The notes beneath the pieces are model-generated. The model did no database searches. It was given only the letters and a program-made list of their open reading frames with translations, and was not told where the DNA came from. Shown piece by piece: positions 22,624 through 36,491 of a stretch of 64,000 nt of DNA; positions within the stretch are counted from its first letter, which is position 1; the number at the start of each line of letters is the position of its first letter. The stretch is taken from positions 1,240,001-1,304,000 of the forward strand of contig JALJCQ010000024.1 in assembly GCA_023091665.1 (NCBI GenBank). Direction: 5' to 3'. The translations under genes and the position numbers were made by a program. This DNA comes from Pythium myriotylum. Lineage: Eukaryota > Oomycota > Peronosporomycetes > Pythiales > Pythiaceae.

Positions 22624-23544
22624 TTGGCACCACCAGGTGACGGCACACAACTCCATGGCCAAAGCACTGGCCACTCACGCGACGGACGCTCATTCCACGA
22701 GCCTTATCCGCCACCTCACCGGCAGGGACTGCCACACAGACCTGCCCCACCTCCTCGCCTCCGACTTCGGTCTTGGCAGCCATCGCTGGATCCATCAATT
22801 GTGCGCATCAAACTCGATGGCGACAGCGCTGGTCAATCATGCGATCGATTCGCGAACCAGCACGCACGCCACTCACCCCACATCTCTCGAAGGCCACTCC
22901 ACCCTACGAGAACATCTTGCCGCTGACCTGCGTCCTTGGTGGTCCACTTGAGCCGAGCACGTTGAGAATTAGCAGGACAGTGAACCAAGATCTCAGAAGC
23001 TATTAGGATTCACTGAGCTCCAGTTATTAGGATACATTTATTGCGCTCAATAGACTTCATCTTCATCATCATTTTGTGTACCTTTTTAATCTTACAGTAG
23101 CTGTAGAGTGCTGCCATAACCCTCGCTGTCCCTGTGTAATTAAACCGTGCAAAAGACTTGCTGCAGAGTAGCGATACCAATATGTCACCCACACAGTCAT
23201 TGCAAACTGTCAATTTATAATTCGACAAGTGTCCTAGTACCGACCACCACGCAACCCTTAAGCTAATAGAATCCACACAGCCAAGATCAGTAGACTTCCC
23301 TTTTGCCATCATCATCTCGAAACTTTACGCCCCCAAGCCATCAGTCCAACTCAAGCGACTTCGCTTGTTTCATCATTATCGTCGCCTACCACGCAACGTA
23401 CATGGTACAATCTCGTCATCATCACAGCAGATCGTTTACCATAGCCCCGCAACCCCGCAGCAACTAAAACTTTTGTGGACGCAATGATACAGCCGCCCCA
23501 GCCTACGAGCAATCCGTCCGTCAGAGCGCCCACTCAGCCCCCCT

Positions 23545-23565
23545 CCCCCCCCCCCCCCCCCCCCC
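23545..23565. repeat. C21 homopolymer
   Basis: Twenty-one C in a row, preceded by a shorter C run broken by one T. The length may be inexact. Confidence 0.9.
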
Positions 23566-26500
23566 AACGCACACACAGTATATGGTAACATGTTTTAGTC
23601 GTGACTCACCCATTCCGCAAGCCTCCACGCCAGTACTTTAATTGACGAGCATTGATATGTTGTAAAGAAGTTTGCTTCGAATTACTCCCTCTTTGTTTGT
23701 TCAGCTTGAGAAGACAAATTCCTCCATCGTGCTTCTACTCGGTGGGAATGGCTCCTTCGAGCAATCACAACGAACAAGCACTCCACCATCATTTCATGCC
23801 ATGCTTTTCGCGAAGTAACGAGCTAATGTGAGCTCCGATTATAATTGAAAAGCAGTAAGTGCTCTGGCGAAGGAGTCTACGTTAGCATAATTTGTGGAAC
23901 CTTAGTCTGCGTATCATCAGACAAGATCTCACGCGCCCAAAAGCCAACGTCCAGACTTCAGCTTCAATTTGCCACCCGTGGTCTCTTCGTTGCTCTTCGG
24001 TGGCCATGGCGTGAAAGATCCAGGGCGAAAGAGTCTCTTGAACCACGGCCGAGTCCACGAGTGGGACTTTCGACGCCATCGTCTGATAATGCCTTGTTCC
24101 GAGGACACGTGTCTATCCGAATAGGTCTAGGGAGGGGAAGGAGGCAGCAAGCAAGCTCTCTAACGCCATCGCAGCGTATCGGGTTGTCGCGCGAAGTGTG
24201 TCAATAGCGCGAAAAGCAGCCCTCTTGAAAAGTCCAGTCAAAACAAAGATCGTCCCACTACGTCCAGTCCAACCAAGACTCTTCAACGGCGCCGTCTTCT
24301 TGCCCAACTTGCATTGTCTTTCTGGTTTGCCTTTCCTGGGGAGACAAATCAACGCGTTGATACCAAATATCCAGTCATCAATGGATGACTCCACGTTTGG
24401 AAGAGACGGACGCGACAATGTGAGATGGCACAAGGGAGACACTGCAATTGGTCTCCGAGACAACGGATGTGACCAGATCGACGCAGCTGCAAGATTGTTC
24501 TGGTGGCACGTTCCAACGCTAGCAATGCCAGAGAGAGCGAGTGAGATTTGCTGCTCCACTTCTGTCGTCGGTTGCGAAAAACAAAATGAAAACAGATCCT
24601 TCACGTGCAAGGCTGTGTTCAGACTTCTCGATCCACGAGCGCCAGCTGCATTCGTTTGCCAAGCTTGTCAGTGTGGAATTCGCGTGCCTACGAGTGGGCA
24701 GCTGGGTTTGTAGTCAATATGGTGAGTGCAGCTAGCGTTTTGAGATTCGCGTGATCCATCGACATGACCACTGACGTGATCTCGAGGTTGCCATCCTCTA
24801 CTCTCATAAAATGTTGTCCAACGAACAACAATCGAGATGTTTGCTGAGTTCTCACCAGGTGGGTTGTAGAGAGTGCGTGCATTCTGTGGCAGTAACCTTG
24901 AAACCCTGCGAATGGTCTCAAACAGGCGAACGAAGCGATCATTACCGCCTCATGCTATCAATCTCACCTTCTTCTAGCCCACACGATCAAGACCATCAAA
25001 CATTGTATCCAGAAGTTGCTCTGTTTTAAGTCCAGAGATTCGCCAAGCCGGCATTCGACAGAAGCACTGCAGATTACGACAAGCGCCAACACATACGGCG
25101 AGCGACACGTGACCTCCGACACCAAGTGCGTAGCTCTCGTCTTTACCGTGGCAAGTGGGAATCTGACGAGAAGGAAAGCAAGACCGTCCTGGGCTTGTTC
25201 GCAGACAGTCGAACGATGAAATGTCCGACTGGAGGGGTATTTATTATCATAGGTTGCAGACAGCAGCTGTCATCCTGAGCATGTGCTTCACAAATCAGTC
25301 GGATGCATTCTCACAGGTAAAGGGTCCATCTCCGCGGGTCCGAACCCACACCGGGTTTCTATGAACCCAGGCCCGCCGAACAAACAGTCACGCTGGACTC
25401 ACCCTTCAGGTTAGCTGAGACCCTCGACACGGTCCAGCAGCAAAGAACGGCTACGTGATTCCTCCCAACGATGCACTAGAATCGGTTGAAGCGTTCGTGT
25501 GAGCGTGCGTGCGCTGTGGGTGGCGCACTCGCCACGACGAAGAACCGTGTGAGTGAAGCGTTGGCTAGAATGTGAATGCTCGGTAGACACGGCCACCGCC
25601 ATCGGTCGTCGCCGTGAAGAGCTCCACCCAGTGCATCTGATCAGTCAAATGCCGAACCGACCTCGTGCTTGTGTTGGGTCTCGCGTAGTCTGATGTGATG
25701 CAGCGCTTGAACAAGAGTTGGTTTGCCGTATCGAATCACCTCATCGATGAGATGAAGCAGTCTCGGCTTTGGAAGAATCGGCAAGCCACGCAGCCTAATT
25801 TTGTTTCGAGCCAATACCATACGACGACGCTTCCTGTGTCGTTCGGTGAAGGTGAATCGACAGGAGAAGAAAAGATCTTAGCAATCCTGGCGGACCATGA
25901 CCGAGACTCCGTCGTCAGAGTTTTTCTGTTTGGCGATTGGTCTTCCTGAAGACTTCCTGAAGGGAATCGCATACAATGCCTGATCGATGGCTCTTTTCTG
26001 CACAAGCAGATCCCCGCAACGTCGAAATGGGTCGGCCTGTCTCTATTCCCGAAGTGGACCTCCTCGGCGGTGGGCTCGATCTCATTGGCCCAAAGTTAAC
26101 AGCAGCTTGACCCGAGCGGGTCTGGATTTGGACCAGTGAGCTCGACGCCAGGCACGACGTCGTGATCACCACTCCTCCACATCCTTGGACACCTCGCCGA
26201 CCTCCGCTGTCACCCACTATCGCCCATCAGTGCGGGTCTGTCCCAACTCATTCGGTGGCGTGCCACGTAAGATTAGGCTCATGAGTCTGTTTTTTCGGAC
26301 GCCAGTGCGTGCCTAATCACCGGCCACGCCGACTCGATGCAAGGGGGCGAGCCGTCAACCTCCAGCAGTCTCACGCGGAGACCGAGAAAGAAAAAGCGAG
26401 AAAGAGAGGTAGGCCAGGGTCTCACCTCACGGGGCGGTCTCCGCTTTTGATTGCGGGGTTCCCGACGCTTGGCCCACCGGGTACGTAGATGTCTATTGAA

Positions 26501-27727
26501 CGTGAGAGGAGGAGGTTCAAGAAAGCCTTGGACTGATCAGCAAAAGCGAAAAACTACGGGAGATGGAGCCGTCGAGCGATTGGCTCACGCTCGAACTTCG
26601 TTGTGCCTTCCGATCCATGGAAATCTCAAGTGAAGTGAATCTTGCTTGGGGTAGTTCGAAGGTGTAAATCTTCAGCAAGGCCATGGTTTTTTATCGAGCG
26701 AGTCGCAGGCAACTCCAGATTCGAAGAGCTCAATGAACGCGCCAATACCAAAAAGCAAAATCCTGCTAATCACAAGGCTTTTTCTTCGCCGTGGTACAGT
26801 ATTTGCATAGTATGTGATAACCTGCTTCAACGGAGGAGATTGAGGAGCGTTTTTTGATGAAGACGGCAGTCGAATTTGGCCTATCGTCGTAAACTAAAGA
26901 GCTCTCCATTGCTCGGACTCATTACGCGGACAGCAAGACCAGTGAATATCTACGCTACAACCCGGACGATGGAAGAGACCATAGACACGACAACTTGTCG
27001 CCAACATCACGTTGCCAGTGTCAACAAAAACACCTTCGTTTCGTAGTCGACAGATACCACGGCGATATTCTTCACCTGCCCCACGAGCACATTAAAGACG
27101 AGCCATCCGGTCCACGGTCTAGCGAGATCGCTTAACGAGACCCTAAGATTCCAACCATGAGCAGCGACCATCGCTTGTCGAACATGTCGACGTGTCCATA
27201 TTACAAGCGAGACGAAAGTCCTGCACGAGTTAATCCGCCAGTGGGGTAGATGAAGATTGTCTCCGTAAAAATAATACGACCCACTACTGCGAGACCACGA
27301 CCGATCTACGTTGTATCCGCAAGCATTCTAGCTACTGAATCTCGAGCTCGTTTTTTTGTCGGGTATCCTCGAAGACTGGCGCCATGGCAGCCAGCGTGCC
27401 GTCGATCTTTACCCCCCTCCTCCTCCTCCTTCCTTTGTGCTGTCCCTCGCGCCGTTTCTGTGTTGGAAAAGTCATTTTTTCGGATTGGCCAAAATGGAGG
27501 GATCGTCACCGTACCAATTGGCTCAAAAGCTCTGGCCACTTGCCGACACCACCCGGCGATGGGCGCCATTTCATTTTCTCGGCGCACGTGTAACGACTGC
27601 CAGCGGACAGAAGCCCCTCGCGGCCTCTCGGCGATCTCCTTCGACTCGTCGCTCGACTTCCAGGGATCTCGTTCCCTAATCCAATCCATTCAGTTTCGAT
27701 CCGATCCTCCGGCGTCCTAGGTACAAG

Positions 27728-28763
27728 ATGTCGCCAGCCTCTCGCGACCGAGCCGCGCCCACGTGGTCAAGCTCCACGACCACGCACACTGAGACGCTAC
27801 GGTCTCCGCTCGACACACCGACGTATCCTGTCGACCAACGACACGACGCCGGCGAGACCAAGTACTCGCTGGATTTCATTCTCAACATGTCGCGAGATGA
27901 GACCAAGCACGACGCCGCGGCCGAGAGGTCTCCGATGCACGAGGTCAGCGCGCTCACGTCGTTGATGGACCTGCGCACGCGCGAGGTCGACCAGACGTCG
28001 ATCCGCAGCCCGACGGTGCCCGACAAGCCCAACACGCGGCCTCGCACGAGGGCCACAACAAAGAACAAGCCGAATGGAAAGGACAAGGCGAGTGATGTCA
28101 CGCCTGTCAAAGGGAAGGCCCCCAAGCTCAAGGCCAAGTCGAGGACACTCAAGGCCACGAGCGGAGAGCCCAAGCAGGAAAAGATCTTTGACGAGAAGCG
28201 GCTCGCGCGCAAATGCACGATCGACGGGTGCATGAATTACACGATTAACAAGGGGCTCTGCTTCCGCCACGGAGTAGGTTTCTCGTCAAATGCTGTTGTT
28301 TCTCTCGGCCTCCGACCGCGACAACTAACTGGCTTCTATGTACTTGGTTGCAAGGGAGGAAAGAAGTGTACTTTTGAAGATTGCACGGCAAGCGCCAAGA
28401 TCGCCGGTCTCTGCTGGAAACACGGTAAGAGGGAGACCAGTGGCTGCGCCTATCCTCGCGTGTACAGAGTTTTCTCACTTGTCCTTTCGTGTTGCGTCAG
28501 GCGGGTCGATCCAGTGTGTCGTGGACGGCTGTGATCGGCGCGGCAAGTCCCGTGGGCTCTGCTGGGCCCACGGCGGCGGCACGCAGTGCCAGGCCGACGA
28601 CTGCTCCAAAGTGGCGGTCTCGAACGGCTTTTGCTGGGCCCACGGCGGCGGCAAGCGCTGCCTCTTCGACGGCTGCGAGCGGCCGGCGTACCAGCGCACG
28701 CTCAACTATTGCCCCAAACACTTTAAGCGGTTGGAGAGCGGCGAGGAAGTGCTCGAGCTGTAA
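27728..28763 (+). CDS. WRKY19-type C2HC zinc-finger protein (copy 5, clade A)
   Basis: Three exons: 27728-28273, 28355-28424 (70 nt) and 28501-28763 (263 nt), 292 residues. Introns are 81 and 76 bp. The motif YSLDFILN occupies residues 46-53, the best match to the shared N-terminal consensus. A lysine/proline/threonine-rich linker (residues 100-150) precedes DEKRLARKC and finger 1. All five C2HC fingers are complete, and the protein ends SGEEVLEL as copy 3 does. Copies 3 and 5 are the closest pair over finger exon 3. It is the last of clade A on this contig; the next four copies belong to the other clade. Confidence 0.88.
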
Positions 28764-31700
28764 GCGAATTCAACTAATCTAACCTATTGCTGACAAACCC
28801 GCCGTGGAGGATATTGCTTTGAACATCTCTCTCGCTTTCTCTGTCACTCCCGAGCCACGTGAGACCATCAAGATCCAACACGACCAAGCACTTGGTAAAT
28901 ACCCAGTGCAGTCGTGGCCAACAGCACGCAGCGTTGGAAGTAGCAAGTGCTGTAAGATTAAGGATTTTAGTATAATTATAATTTATTTTAAAAGTGCATG
29001 GAGTACCGAGATCTCGGCGCGGGAGACCATTGAGCTGCTTGAGCTTTCGTCGTCTCCACTTGGCGACGTTGGACTTGGTCGCGAAAAGAGACGCGACGCG
29101 CGGATCTGACTTTCCGAGGAAAGCGCTCGTGACGAAACACGGTCAAGTTGACAAGAAAAACACGGTGCACTCGAGACGAGCGGCGGTTTTTCACGCGATC
29201 GGTCGAGACCCGAACACAGAGACGGGTCGTGGATGGTCTCTGCGCAGGGTTGCAGCTGACGGCGTGAATAACAGAACCTTTTCAGGGGGTGGAACGCATT
29301 ACGGATGGCAGGTTCGCCCGCGCTCTGCACGTGTTGGATGATCATATCTCCTCACAGATGATAATGCTGAGTTCTGACTTCTCCAGAGCCGGGACAGCCT
29401 CGAAAACCAGATGTTCCAAAACGCGGCAGGTCGCCGAGCACCCGCCCCCGACCCGACCATGGTCAGACCACCGAGATCATGCGAGTCCCTCTCTTTCTTC
29501 TTCTTCTTCTTCTTCTTCTTCTCCTCCCTCTTCCTTTTCTTTCGAGACCGTCGTGGCTCGATCGCTTGCTTGGACGTGACCGTCTCACGTTCGTTCGGTG
29601 GGTCGTGTGGGACGAGCTCCTTCGCGCGGGATAGTCCAGGCAAGTGAGACTACGAGTTGATGGCCGAACAACCAACGAGCGCGACGTCCGGTCGCTGACT
29701 CAGCAGCTTCCAGGTCCCTCAGCGCGTTGAGTGAATGGAAGACAGCGTCGATTGCGAGAGATTCGTGGTTTTGTGGATGGATGTTGTGGAACGATTGTGA
29801 ATGATATCATTCTCATGCTGGCCGAGATTTTATTTTCTTCTTGATAATCTAGTGTTTGTTTTTCAACACGGATGAAGGATGTGTTGGACGGTCTCGAATT
29901 CTTCGTGTTGTAGGTGAGCCACCGCGATCACTACGTGTGGAGATTGGGTCGGTGGGATATTTTTTTTCATGGCAAGTTGTGAGCTACTTTTCAAATTAAT
30001 TGACTCGGCTCTCAAATCGTAGATCGAGAGTATGGCCAAGGGGGATATAATAATTTGATATCCGTGCTTTGTCGGGATCATGAAGGACTGAGCGCCTCGT
30101 CGAGGGTCTTCGAAGGGGGTTAGTGATGAGCTTGGATGCATTATCCTTTTTTTTTTTTTGACGAAGAATACGATAGAGGTGAGTACTGAAGAATTCCGGC
30201 GATATTATCGTGAGTTTTCTTCGTCAAGACTTGAACGAAACTAACGGTAGATTTGAAGAGCCAATGCGATTTTCAGCAGTTCGCCCTATGCTGCAGTCAC
30301 GGATGACACCCGTTTGGTACAGTAACGAACAACCTCTCCATCCAACGAAGTATCTTCACATTCAAAGCAGCAAATCGCCCCGAAATGTTACGCTTCACCA
30401 GTGCAGCAGTAGCTCAGGTGGGTGAGTCCAGCTTCACGCCTCTTGATAAACCACGACGATTTTTGGTATGTTTGGAAGCAATACGTCGAATGGCCCGTTG
30501 AACTCGCTCGACACAAAGCCAGTGTTGCGAACTCAAATATTCTGGACACAAGCTACAAGTGCCACCTATGCTCGACAATAGCTACACCGACCAACTTTGC
30601 ACGAGAATCTACGCTGATGACCATGGGCGGATTTCATACCTGCCACCATCACTTCTGTCTAACCACTTAAACACACTGCAGACATTTCTGGAAGATCGGA
30701 AGACTTACGTGGACACGCAACAGAAATAAAGAGAAATCGTTCCAGGAATTGAATGGTGATGGATGCAATTGAGCTTCTTAATACAAGACAGACTCACGAG
30801 AGGGGTGGTACACGCTCTAATCGCACACGCAACGAGGCAGACAACGGTGAGCTGATCCCAAGTGTTAGGAAACACCAGATTCAAGGGATGGGTTCCATCA
30901 CAGAACAGTTTAAGACATTGTGGGAAGACGCAGTGTCCGATTCTGGCGTCGTGCCCACTCATCTTGACGTTATCCGGAAAAGGCAGATTCGCTTCTAGAG
31001 GGAGCACCCACAATCGTATGTTGCGGGGAATGTTGGGAAAGAGGATCTGATTGAGAAGGTCGCCAGTTGGGTCTCCGTTATTCAACAGCCTTCTCAACGA
31101 AACAGCGAGAGAATCGTCGCCAACAGTGAGCCACAGCGTCGCCGCCGCCTTCTTACGGTGCGCTACGAAGCCGAGTGCGAGACCCCCGCACGGGACATTC
31201 ATCTTCGCGAGCATGTGCGTTTGTTTACTTCGCTGTCAAATGGCCACGCGGAGAGGTCTCCCGCAGCGTGGTAAAAAGGCGTCTCTTGTGTGGTGCGGAT
31301 GACGGAATCGGTCGCATTCGAGCCTTTCAGGAAGCCAGGAATGGTACCGCGTCGAGAAAGCATCTAGTTGGTACGGAAGAAGAGACGCGGCTGCTCTGCT
31401 TCCAGTTGTGGCGTTCGTTGTTCGTCCGCGTTCTCGGAGACTTGGTCAAGGCCACAAACACCTTCAGAGGACGACAGCGACCCGACCAAGTTCAAAGAAA
31501 TCGAGTTGACGCTTTGATTTGCACGCGATAGCTCAAGCGAAGAGACGCCACGGACAGCAAGAGCGACTGAGACGAGGCGGGGTGATGAGGATTGATTATT
31601 GAAGGCGGTCAGCGACTCGTGGCAGGAGATCTTGGTGGTTGGTCGATTTGGCTCGGGGCTTCGAAAGCGTCCTCTTGACGGAGTAAGCTCTCGAGTCAAC

Positions 31701-32058
31701 TCGTTCTGATTGTACGTTGTTCAAAGACGATCCCGCGCAGACATCATCGTATTATAAGGTGACGATGGACCGATTGTGCACCGGTGGCGGATTCGGATGG
31801 AGATCGACAATTTCGTGAGGGTCCTCCGATATCCGAACGATATAAGGTTCGTCAAACACAGCGAATACTCCAAAATAGTTCGTGAAATTGTTGTGATGGC
31901 GAAATACCCTTCTTACAGATACGTGCTGTCCAAAACTGAAGTTTATGCTCGTCCACCACGATTTATATTTTTTTGTAATTCATTTCTTGAGGATAGTTTT
32001 TGGTTTGGTTTTTGGTTGTTGAGCTAGCAATGGAGCATTGTCGCGAGATCTTTTCGCG
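28764..32058. other. 3.3-kb gene-free stretch
   Basis: No supported gene. A (TTC)n tract lies at about 29494-29522 and a T run near 30149. A 169-codon minus-strand frame at 30705-31214 has no recognisable domain. It could be a TE fragment or chance. Confidence 0.45.
29494..29522. repeat. (TTC)n microsatellite
   Basis: About nine TTC units, purine-rich on the other strand. Confidence 0.85.
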
Positions 32059-32795
32059 TTAGACTTCGTAATAGTCGACGCCCTGTAGTGCGTTGTAGTG
32101 CTTGGTGCAGAAGCTATGCGTGCGTTCGTACGAGGGCTTCTGGCATCCGTCGTGGATGCATCGCTTGCCACCGCCATGGGCCCAGCAAAAGCCGCCCGAG
32201 ACCGCGATCTTGGGGCAGTCGGCGTGGCCGCACCGCGTACCGCCACCATGGGCCCAGCAAACGCCCTTGGCTTTCGCGCGCTTGTTGCACCCGGGGATCT
32301 TACAGGCGACGGAGCCGCCTGCCACAAACGCACCGATTAGCTCGCTGGTATTGTTTGTAAGCGCGAGTGAAGTGAGCCCACCGTGTTTCCAACAAAGGCC
32401 TCTGTACTTGGCGCCTGAGGTGCAGCCTTCGACCGAGCAGCGCTTGCCTCCCTACAAAACACACACAATAATTAGGATCCTGGAAGGATTGGCGAGCCAC
32501 CGAGACGCGGTCATGTGCGTACCCCGTGGCGGCAGCAGAGTCCTTTGTGGACAATATAGTTTTCGCAACCGTCGGCCTTGCACACACGCCCTCGCTTGCG
32601 TTCCATCCGATCCGCTCTCTCCTTCATCTCGTCAGTTTGTGTTTGCGTCTCCTCCGCCGAAACTATACGGTTAAAGACTGAGCCATAACCTGGGTGGACG
32701 TGTGAGAGTGGAGGAAGAGGCGGCAGAACGACGCGGCTGGGCACTCCGACAGCCTCGGACGTCGTCCAGTTGAGCTCGCGGCGATAAGGTTCCAT
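32059..32795 (-). CDS. WRKY19-type C2HC zinc-finger protein (copy 6, clade B, no FILN motif)
   Basis: Three exons on the minus strand: 32795-32523, 32451-32382 (70 nt) and 32318-32059 (260 nt), 200 residues. Introns are 71 and 63 bp. It is the shortest complete clade B member. The N-terminal 60 residues contain VVLPPLPPLSH but not the F-I-L-N motif, paralleling copy 2 of clade A. The lead-in is RMERKRGRVC. Finger 1 ends CCRHG, where clade A has CFRHG, and the protein ends QGVDYYEV, both clade B marks. The five fingers are intact. Copies 6, 7 and 8 run in the same direction within 5.4 kb, which suggests serial tandem duplication. Confidence 0.87.
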
Positions 32796-33661
32796 TGACT
32801 AGGGGGGCAAATTGAAATCTTTGGTGTCTCGTGGTCTTGTGGGTCGACCCTCGGTCGCTATGGCATTGCCGAAGTCTCACTTCGATGGCGACTCACTGCC
32901 GACTGAATTTCAAGCGCGAGGCGTCTTTGTGCCCAATTCACGCGACCTTCGCGCAACCTTTCTCGGCGGAAACCTACGAAATCGAACGAGTCATCTTCAC
33001 GAAACTTCGACCTGCCGAAGTGAACGCAAACGCGCATAAGATTATAGAGATTGCGTACTTGTGAGGCGATGAAGGAGTCGACATCGCTGTCTTGGCTCGG
33101 TCGTGGCGTTGGAAGGCTTCTTAAAACTTTCGAAAGTTTATTTATAAAATTTTTTTGAAGGCAAAGTGTTGTCCCTAGTCCACTCAAATGCGAAGAATCT
33201 TGAGAATCCACAGATAGAAGTCATCCCTCCTCGTCGCATAAACGAGCTCACGTATCTGTTTATCCATCGCGGATTTCGCGAAATAAAGGCTCGTGGTGAG
33301 GATCGAGTCACCGAAGGTCGGCGAGTCGGCACGAACGCACATGGCGCAACGTTTGATGTCGTCTGTCCCTACTAAAAGAGTGCTGATTGGTCATTATCCA
33401 CCAAACCTGTCGATTTACAACGGTTTTGTAGATTTTCAGTTTTCCTGTTTCCATACTCAAAATATAATTATTTGTCCCCGACACTCCATTCGGGTTCCGA
33501 GTACCGAAAAGCTGTGTCAATGGCAGGTATCACGTCTGTAGGGTCTATGCCCCATCTCGAATTCGGCTTGGTGCTGCACTTTCCCGAACAGGCCCATGGC
33601 CTTTTCACATAAACGCAGTGTCCTCTCTTTGAAGATAATACTAAATTCTACGCCTTGACGA
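32796..33661. other. Intergenic stretch between copies 6 and 7
   Basis: No gene seen. AT-rich around 33128-33160, with TTTATT on the plus strand, which reads AATAAA on the minus strand. Confidence 0.45.
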
Positions 33662-34607
33662 CTACACTTCATAATAATTCACGTCCTGGAGCTCGTGAAA
33701 GTGCTTGATGCAAAAGCTGTGCGTGCGCCCGTACGCAGGTTTCTGGCAGCCGTCGAAAATGCAGCGCTTGCCGCCACCGTGAGCCCAGCAGAAGCCGTTC
33801 GAGACCGCCACCTTCGAGCAGTTGGGTGCCTGGCACTTGGCGCCGCCGCCGTGCGCCCAGCAGAGGCCTCTCGCCTTGGCCTTCTTTGTGCATTCGGGCA
33901 TCTTGCACTCGACCGACCCGCCTGTCGGAGCGAATCGTTAATGCGGACAAATCTGATATGCTAAAGCTTACACCCGCCACGCACCATGGCGCCAGCATCG
34001 TCCGCCGTGCTTGGCGCTTGTCTCGCAGCCTTCGACCGAGCATTTCTTGCCGCCCTGGAGAGCCACCGAGACGCATTAGTCGTCGCCGTCAGTGTCTCCC
34101 TCGTTTAATACTACTACGTACGCCATGCCGACAGCAAAGTCCTTTGAACACAATGTAGTTGGTGCAGCCTTCGGCTTTACACATACGCCCACGCTTTTTG
34201 TCGCTGATTGCAGCGACTGGGACACCCTGTGCATCCCGCGGACTCGAGGAAGACAGCGTCCGCGGCGATGTGTTCGGGAAATCACTCGCTGCATCAACGA
34301 CTCGCACGCGTTTGCTGCGAGACGACAGAGGAAGCGAGGAGCTACCCACGTCCAGTTCATTCGCTCCGGTGGCGTTTTCAATCAGTTCAGCTGGCGCCGC
34401 GTCTGTGGTCAGAGCCGCGAGCGGATACACAAGGGCATCACTCGCATCCTCGAGTCCGGCACCGTCGTTCAGGATGAACGCGAGCCCGAGCTTCCGCGGC
34501 GAGGCTCTGCCGCTGTCCTCGTGGACGGCCGTCGTTCGGCTGTGCTGCCGAGCGTCTTTTTCTTCCGGATCCGAGCCCGGGTCTCGGGAAAGTTGGCGAG
34601 CATCCAT
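33662..34607 (-). CDS. WRKY19-type C2HC zinc-finger protein (copy 7, clade B)
   Basis: Three exons on the minus strand: 34607-34122, 34054-33985 (70 nt) and 33921-33662 (260 nt), 271 residues. Introns are 67 and 63 bp. LGLAFILN spans residues 40-47. A variable acidic/serine region of about 80 residues follows, then DKKRGRMC and finger 1. In the second finger the usual GLCWKH is GRCWRH, a mild change that keeps the ligands. The last finger lies in KPAYGRTHSFC and the protein ends VNYYEV. The motif carries N then D (FILND) as in copy 9. A role as transcription regulator is inferred. Confidence 0.87.
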
Positions 34608-36491
34608 CGTACTAGTTCCGTTCGAGATGGCGAGTGGGAATGATTCGTACCGTAGCCGCAGGATCCAACAGAGAAGAGAGGGGGTGACGAGGCCACGGGA
34701 GAAGAATGTGTGTTGGCTGTCGTAACAGCGTGAGAGCGCTGTGGGTTGGGGGTGCGTTCACGAGACAATCTCCTGACGACCTGACGATGAATACGATTCC
34801 CAAGTGCTCCCGCGAGGCAGTGACATGTGAGACCGGTGGGAAAACTCTTGCTGAACCCACCCTTGCCGCTGTCAGAGGCCAGCAGTGGCGTCTGCTCGTG
34901 CCTGGTAAGCGTGGAATGCGTGAGGCTGATTCCAGAGCTCATTTCTCTTCTGGTGTGTTGGCAGCTGGCCTCCATGATGGTTTCTGGTCCAGAGTCTCTT
35001 CAACTAGACTGGCTATCCCACGACCGAGTGTGTTGTCATGATTTTTGATGGATGCCAGAGAGGTTCGGGCTGCGTTTGTACTGTAAGATTCTCGGCCGCG
35101 GGTCCGCAGTTTCTGTACCGAGTCTCTTCCTTCTCACCAGCAACTGTTTGCAACACGCCATCTGACGTTCGGTCTTGTTTCGGGTGCGCGAGGTGCCACT
35201 TCAACAACCCCGCGGCTGCTCGATACATCTAAACGCAAGCGCACGACACCAATTCCAGCGCATCTGCGCTGATAAATTGTGCGATGCAAACCATTGTTCG
35301 GTGTACAGTACATTTAAACTGCCCGATGCGGCAGATTGCGTGCTCGAGAATGACAGCAGCGCAGGAGAGCTCGTTCAGTCGCTCCATCCCCGCGTTGACC
35401 GTTTGCTGACAATTACTAGCCACCGTAAAAGACACTCTTTCGCAGAAATAGGCGGAGAAGCTTCGCAAGTCGCGATGCACTTTTCATGAGTCGTATTACG
35501 ACTTACATCCAGAGCTTCAACGGGACATGTGCTGACAATCGATCGACAGGATTACAACCACCCGCATCCCGCAGTCTTCTTCGCTTGGGTGGATAACAGG
35601 TTGTCCGTCCACGCACGCCGTTCCACGCGAGAGAAAAAAAGAAATTGGGGGGGGGGGGGGGGGGGGCGACAAAAAAAAAGGGTGTTCGAGTTCGCACATG
35701 TTCGCCAGCACACTTTCGTAGCGTGGCAAGAACGAGCGCGTAAAGCAAGGCCACATCGACCAGCGAAATTACACTGAGTGGATTGATCAAGGTGACCATG
35801 GAACCCACCGGGTCTCGCATTGTCAAACGGGATAAACAGAACTCCTAAGTACGTCAGCCCACACTTTCACTCGTCGAATTTTAAGTCGTCCTCAATGTTG
35901 CTTCTTGGACACGGCTTGTCTGAGGGATCTGTCCATCCCACTCACCCACTCTCTCTTTACCACTCCTTCTTACCAATCGCTTGGTCTGCCATTGCATTCG
36001 TGTCCTCGATCGAAGCCTCTACTGTCAGTGGACTTAATTGTATAGACTGAGAAAGATTCAACAATTGCGTGAGCTTACTTCTAGCCAACTTCGTCGTGGT
36101 CAAATTGCAAAGCTCCTGAACTTTGAAGTCTGAGGTTATCAGTGTGGAGATAGGGCGGTTACTCTGTACCCCCTTCACCCATTCCTCCCAACGCGCAACC
36201 TTCGCGCGACATTCGTACCTAATGAGAGCCATACTGTCTTCTTGCCTTAAGTCGCATCTATGTTCGGGAAGATCTCGACAAATGCCAACAAGTCAACGAG
36301 CGAAACTCTTTCTTCATTTAGCGTCCAGCAACTCACTCATCACGCAAAATGAATACACTAGTAAAAGCCCCGTCCACGGGATCGGCAGTCTCTGGAACAC
36401 GCTGCACCCAACAAAAGGATCTGTCTAAATCCCCATCTCTTCATTATGTTTAAGTTTTTTTTCTCTCTCTTTGTGTCGTGTTGTAGTCAGA
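34608..36491. other. Gene-free stretch between copies 7 and 8
   Basis: No gene supported. A G20 run at 35647-35666 is followed by an A9 run. Confidence 0.45.
35647..35666. repeat. G20 homopolymer
   Basis: Twenty consecutive G, then CGAC and nine A. The length may be inexact. Confidence 0.9.

Larger units (their letters stand above)
21108..27727. other. 6.6-kb gene-free stretch
   Basis: The largest gap in the window. No open frame shows a domain; 22111-22605 plus and 24113-24713 on both strands are the longest. It holds an inverted repeat at 22501-22547, an adjacent 25-nt tandem duplication at 22574-22623 and a C21 run at 23545-23565. A 10-bp inverted repeat, GCGGAGACCG with CGGTCTCCGC, lies near 26375-26450. 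AT content rises around 21.1-21.9 and 23.0-23.9 kb, consistent with decayed mobile DNA. Confidence 0.5.

Noticed and set aside
25315..25400. Possible tRNA (GGGTCCGAACCC stretch)
   Set aside because: The T-loop consensus GTTCRANYC and a matching acceptor stem are absent.
30705..31214. 169-codon minus-strand open frame
   Set aside because: No domain, no paralogue in the window, and overlapping open frames on the other strand; kept only as a note.
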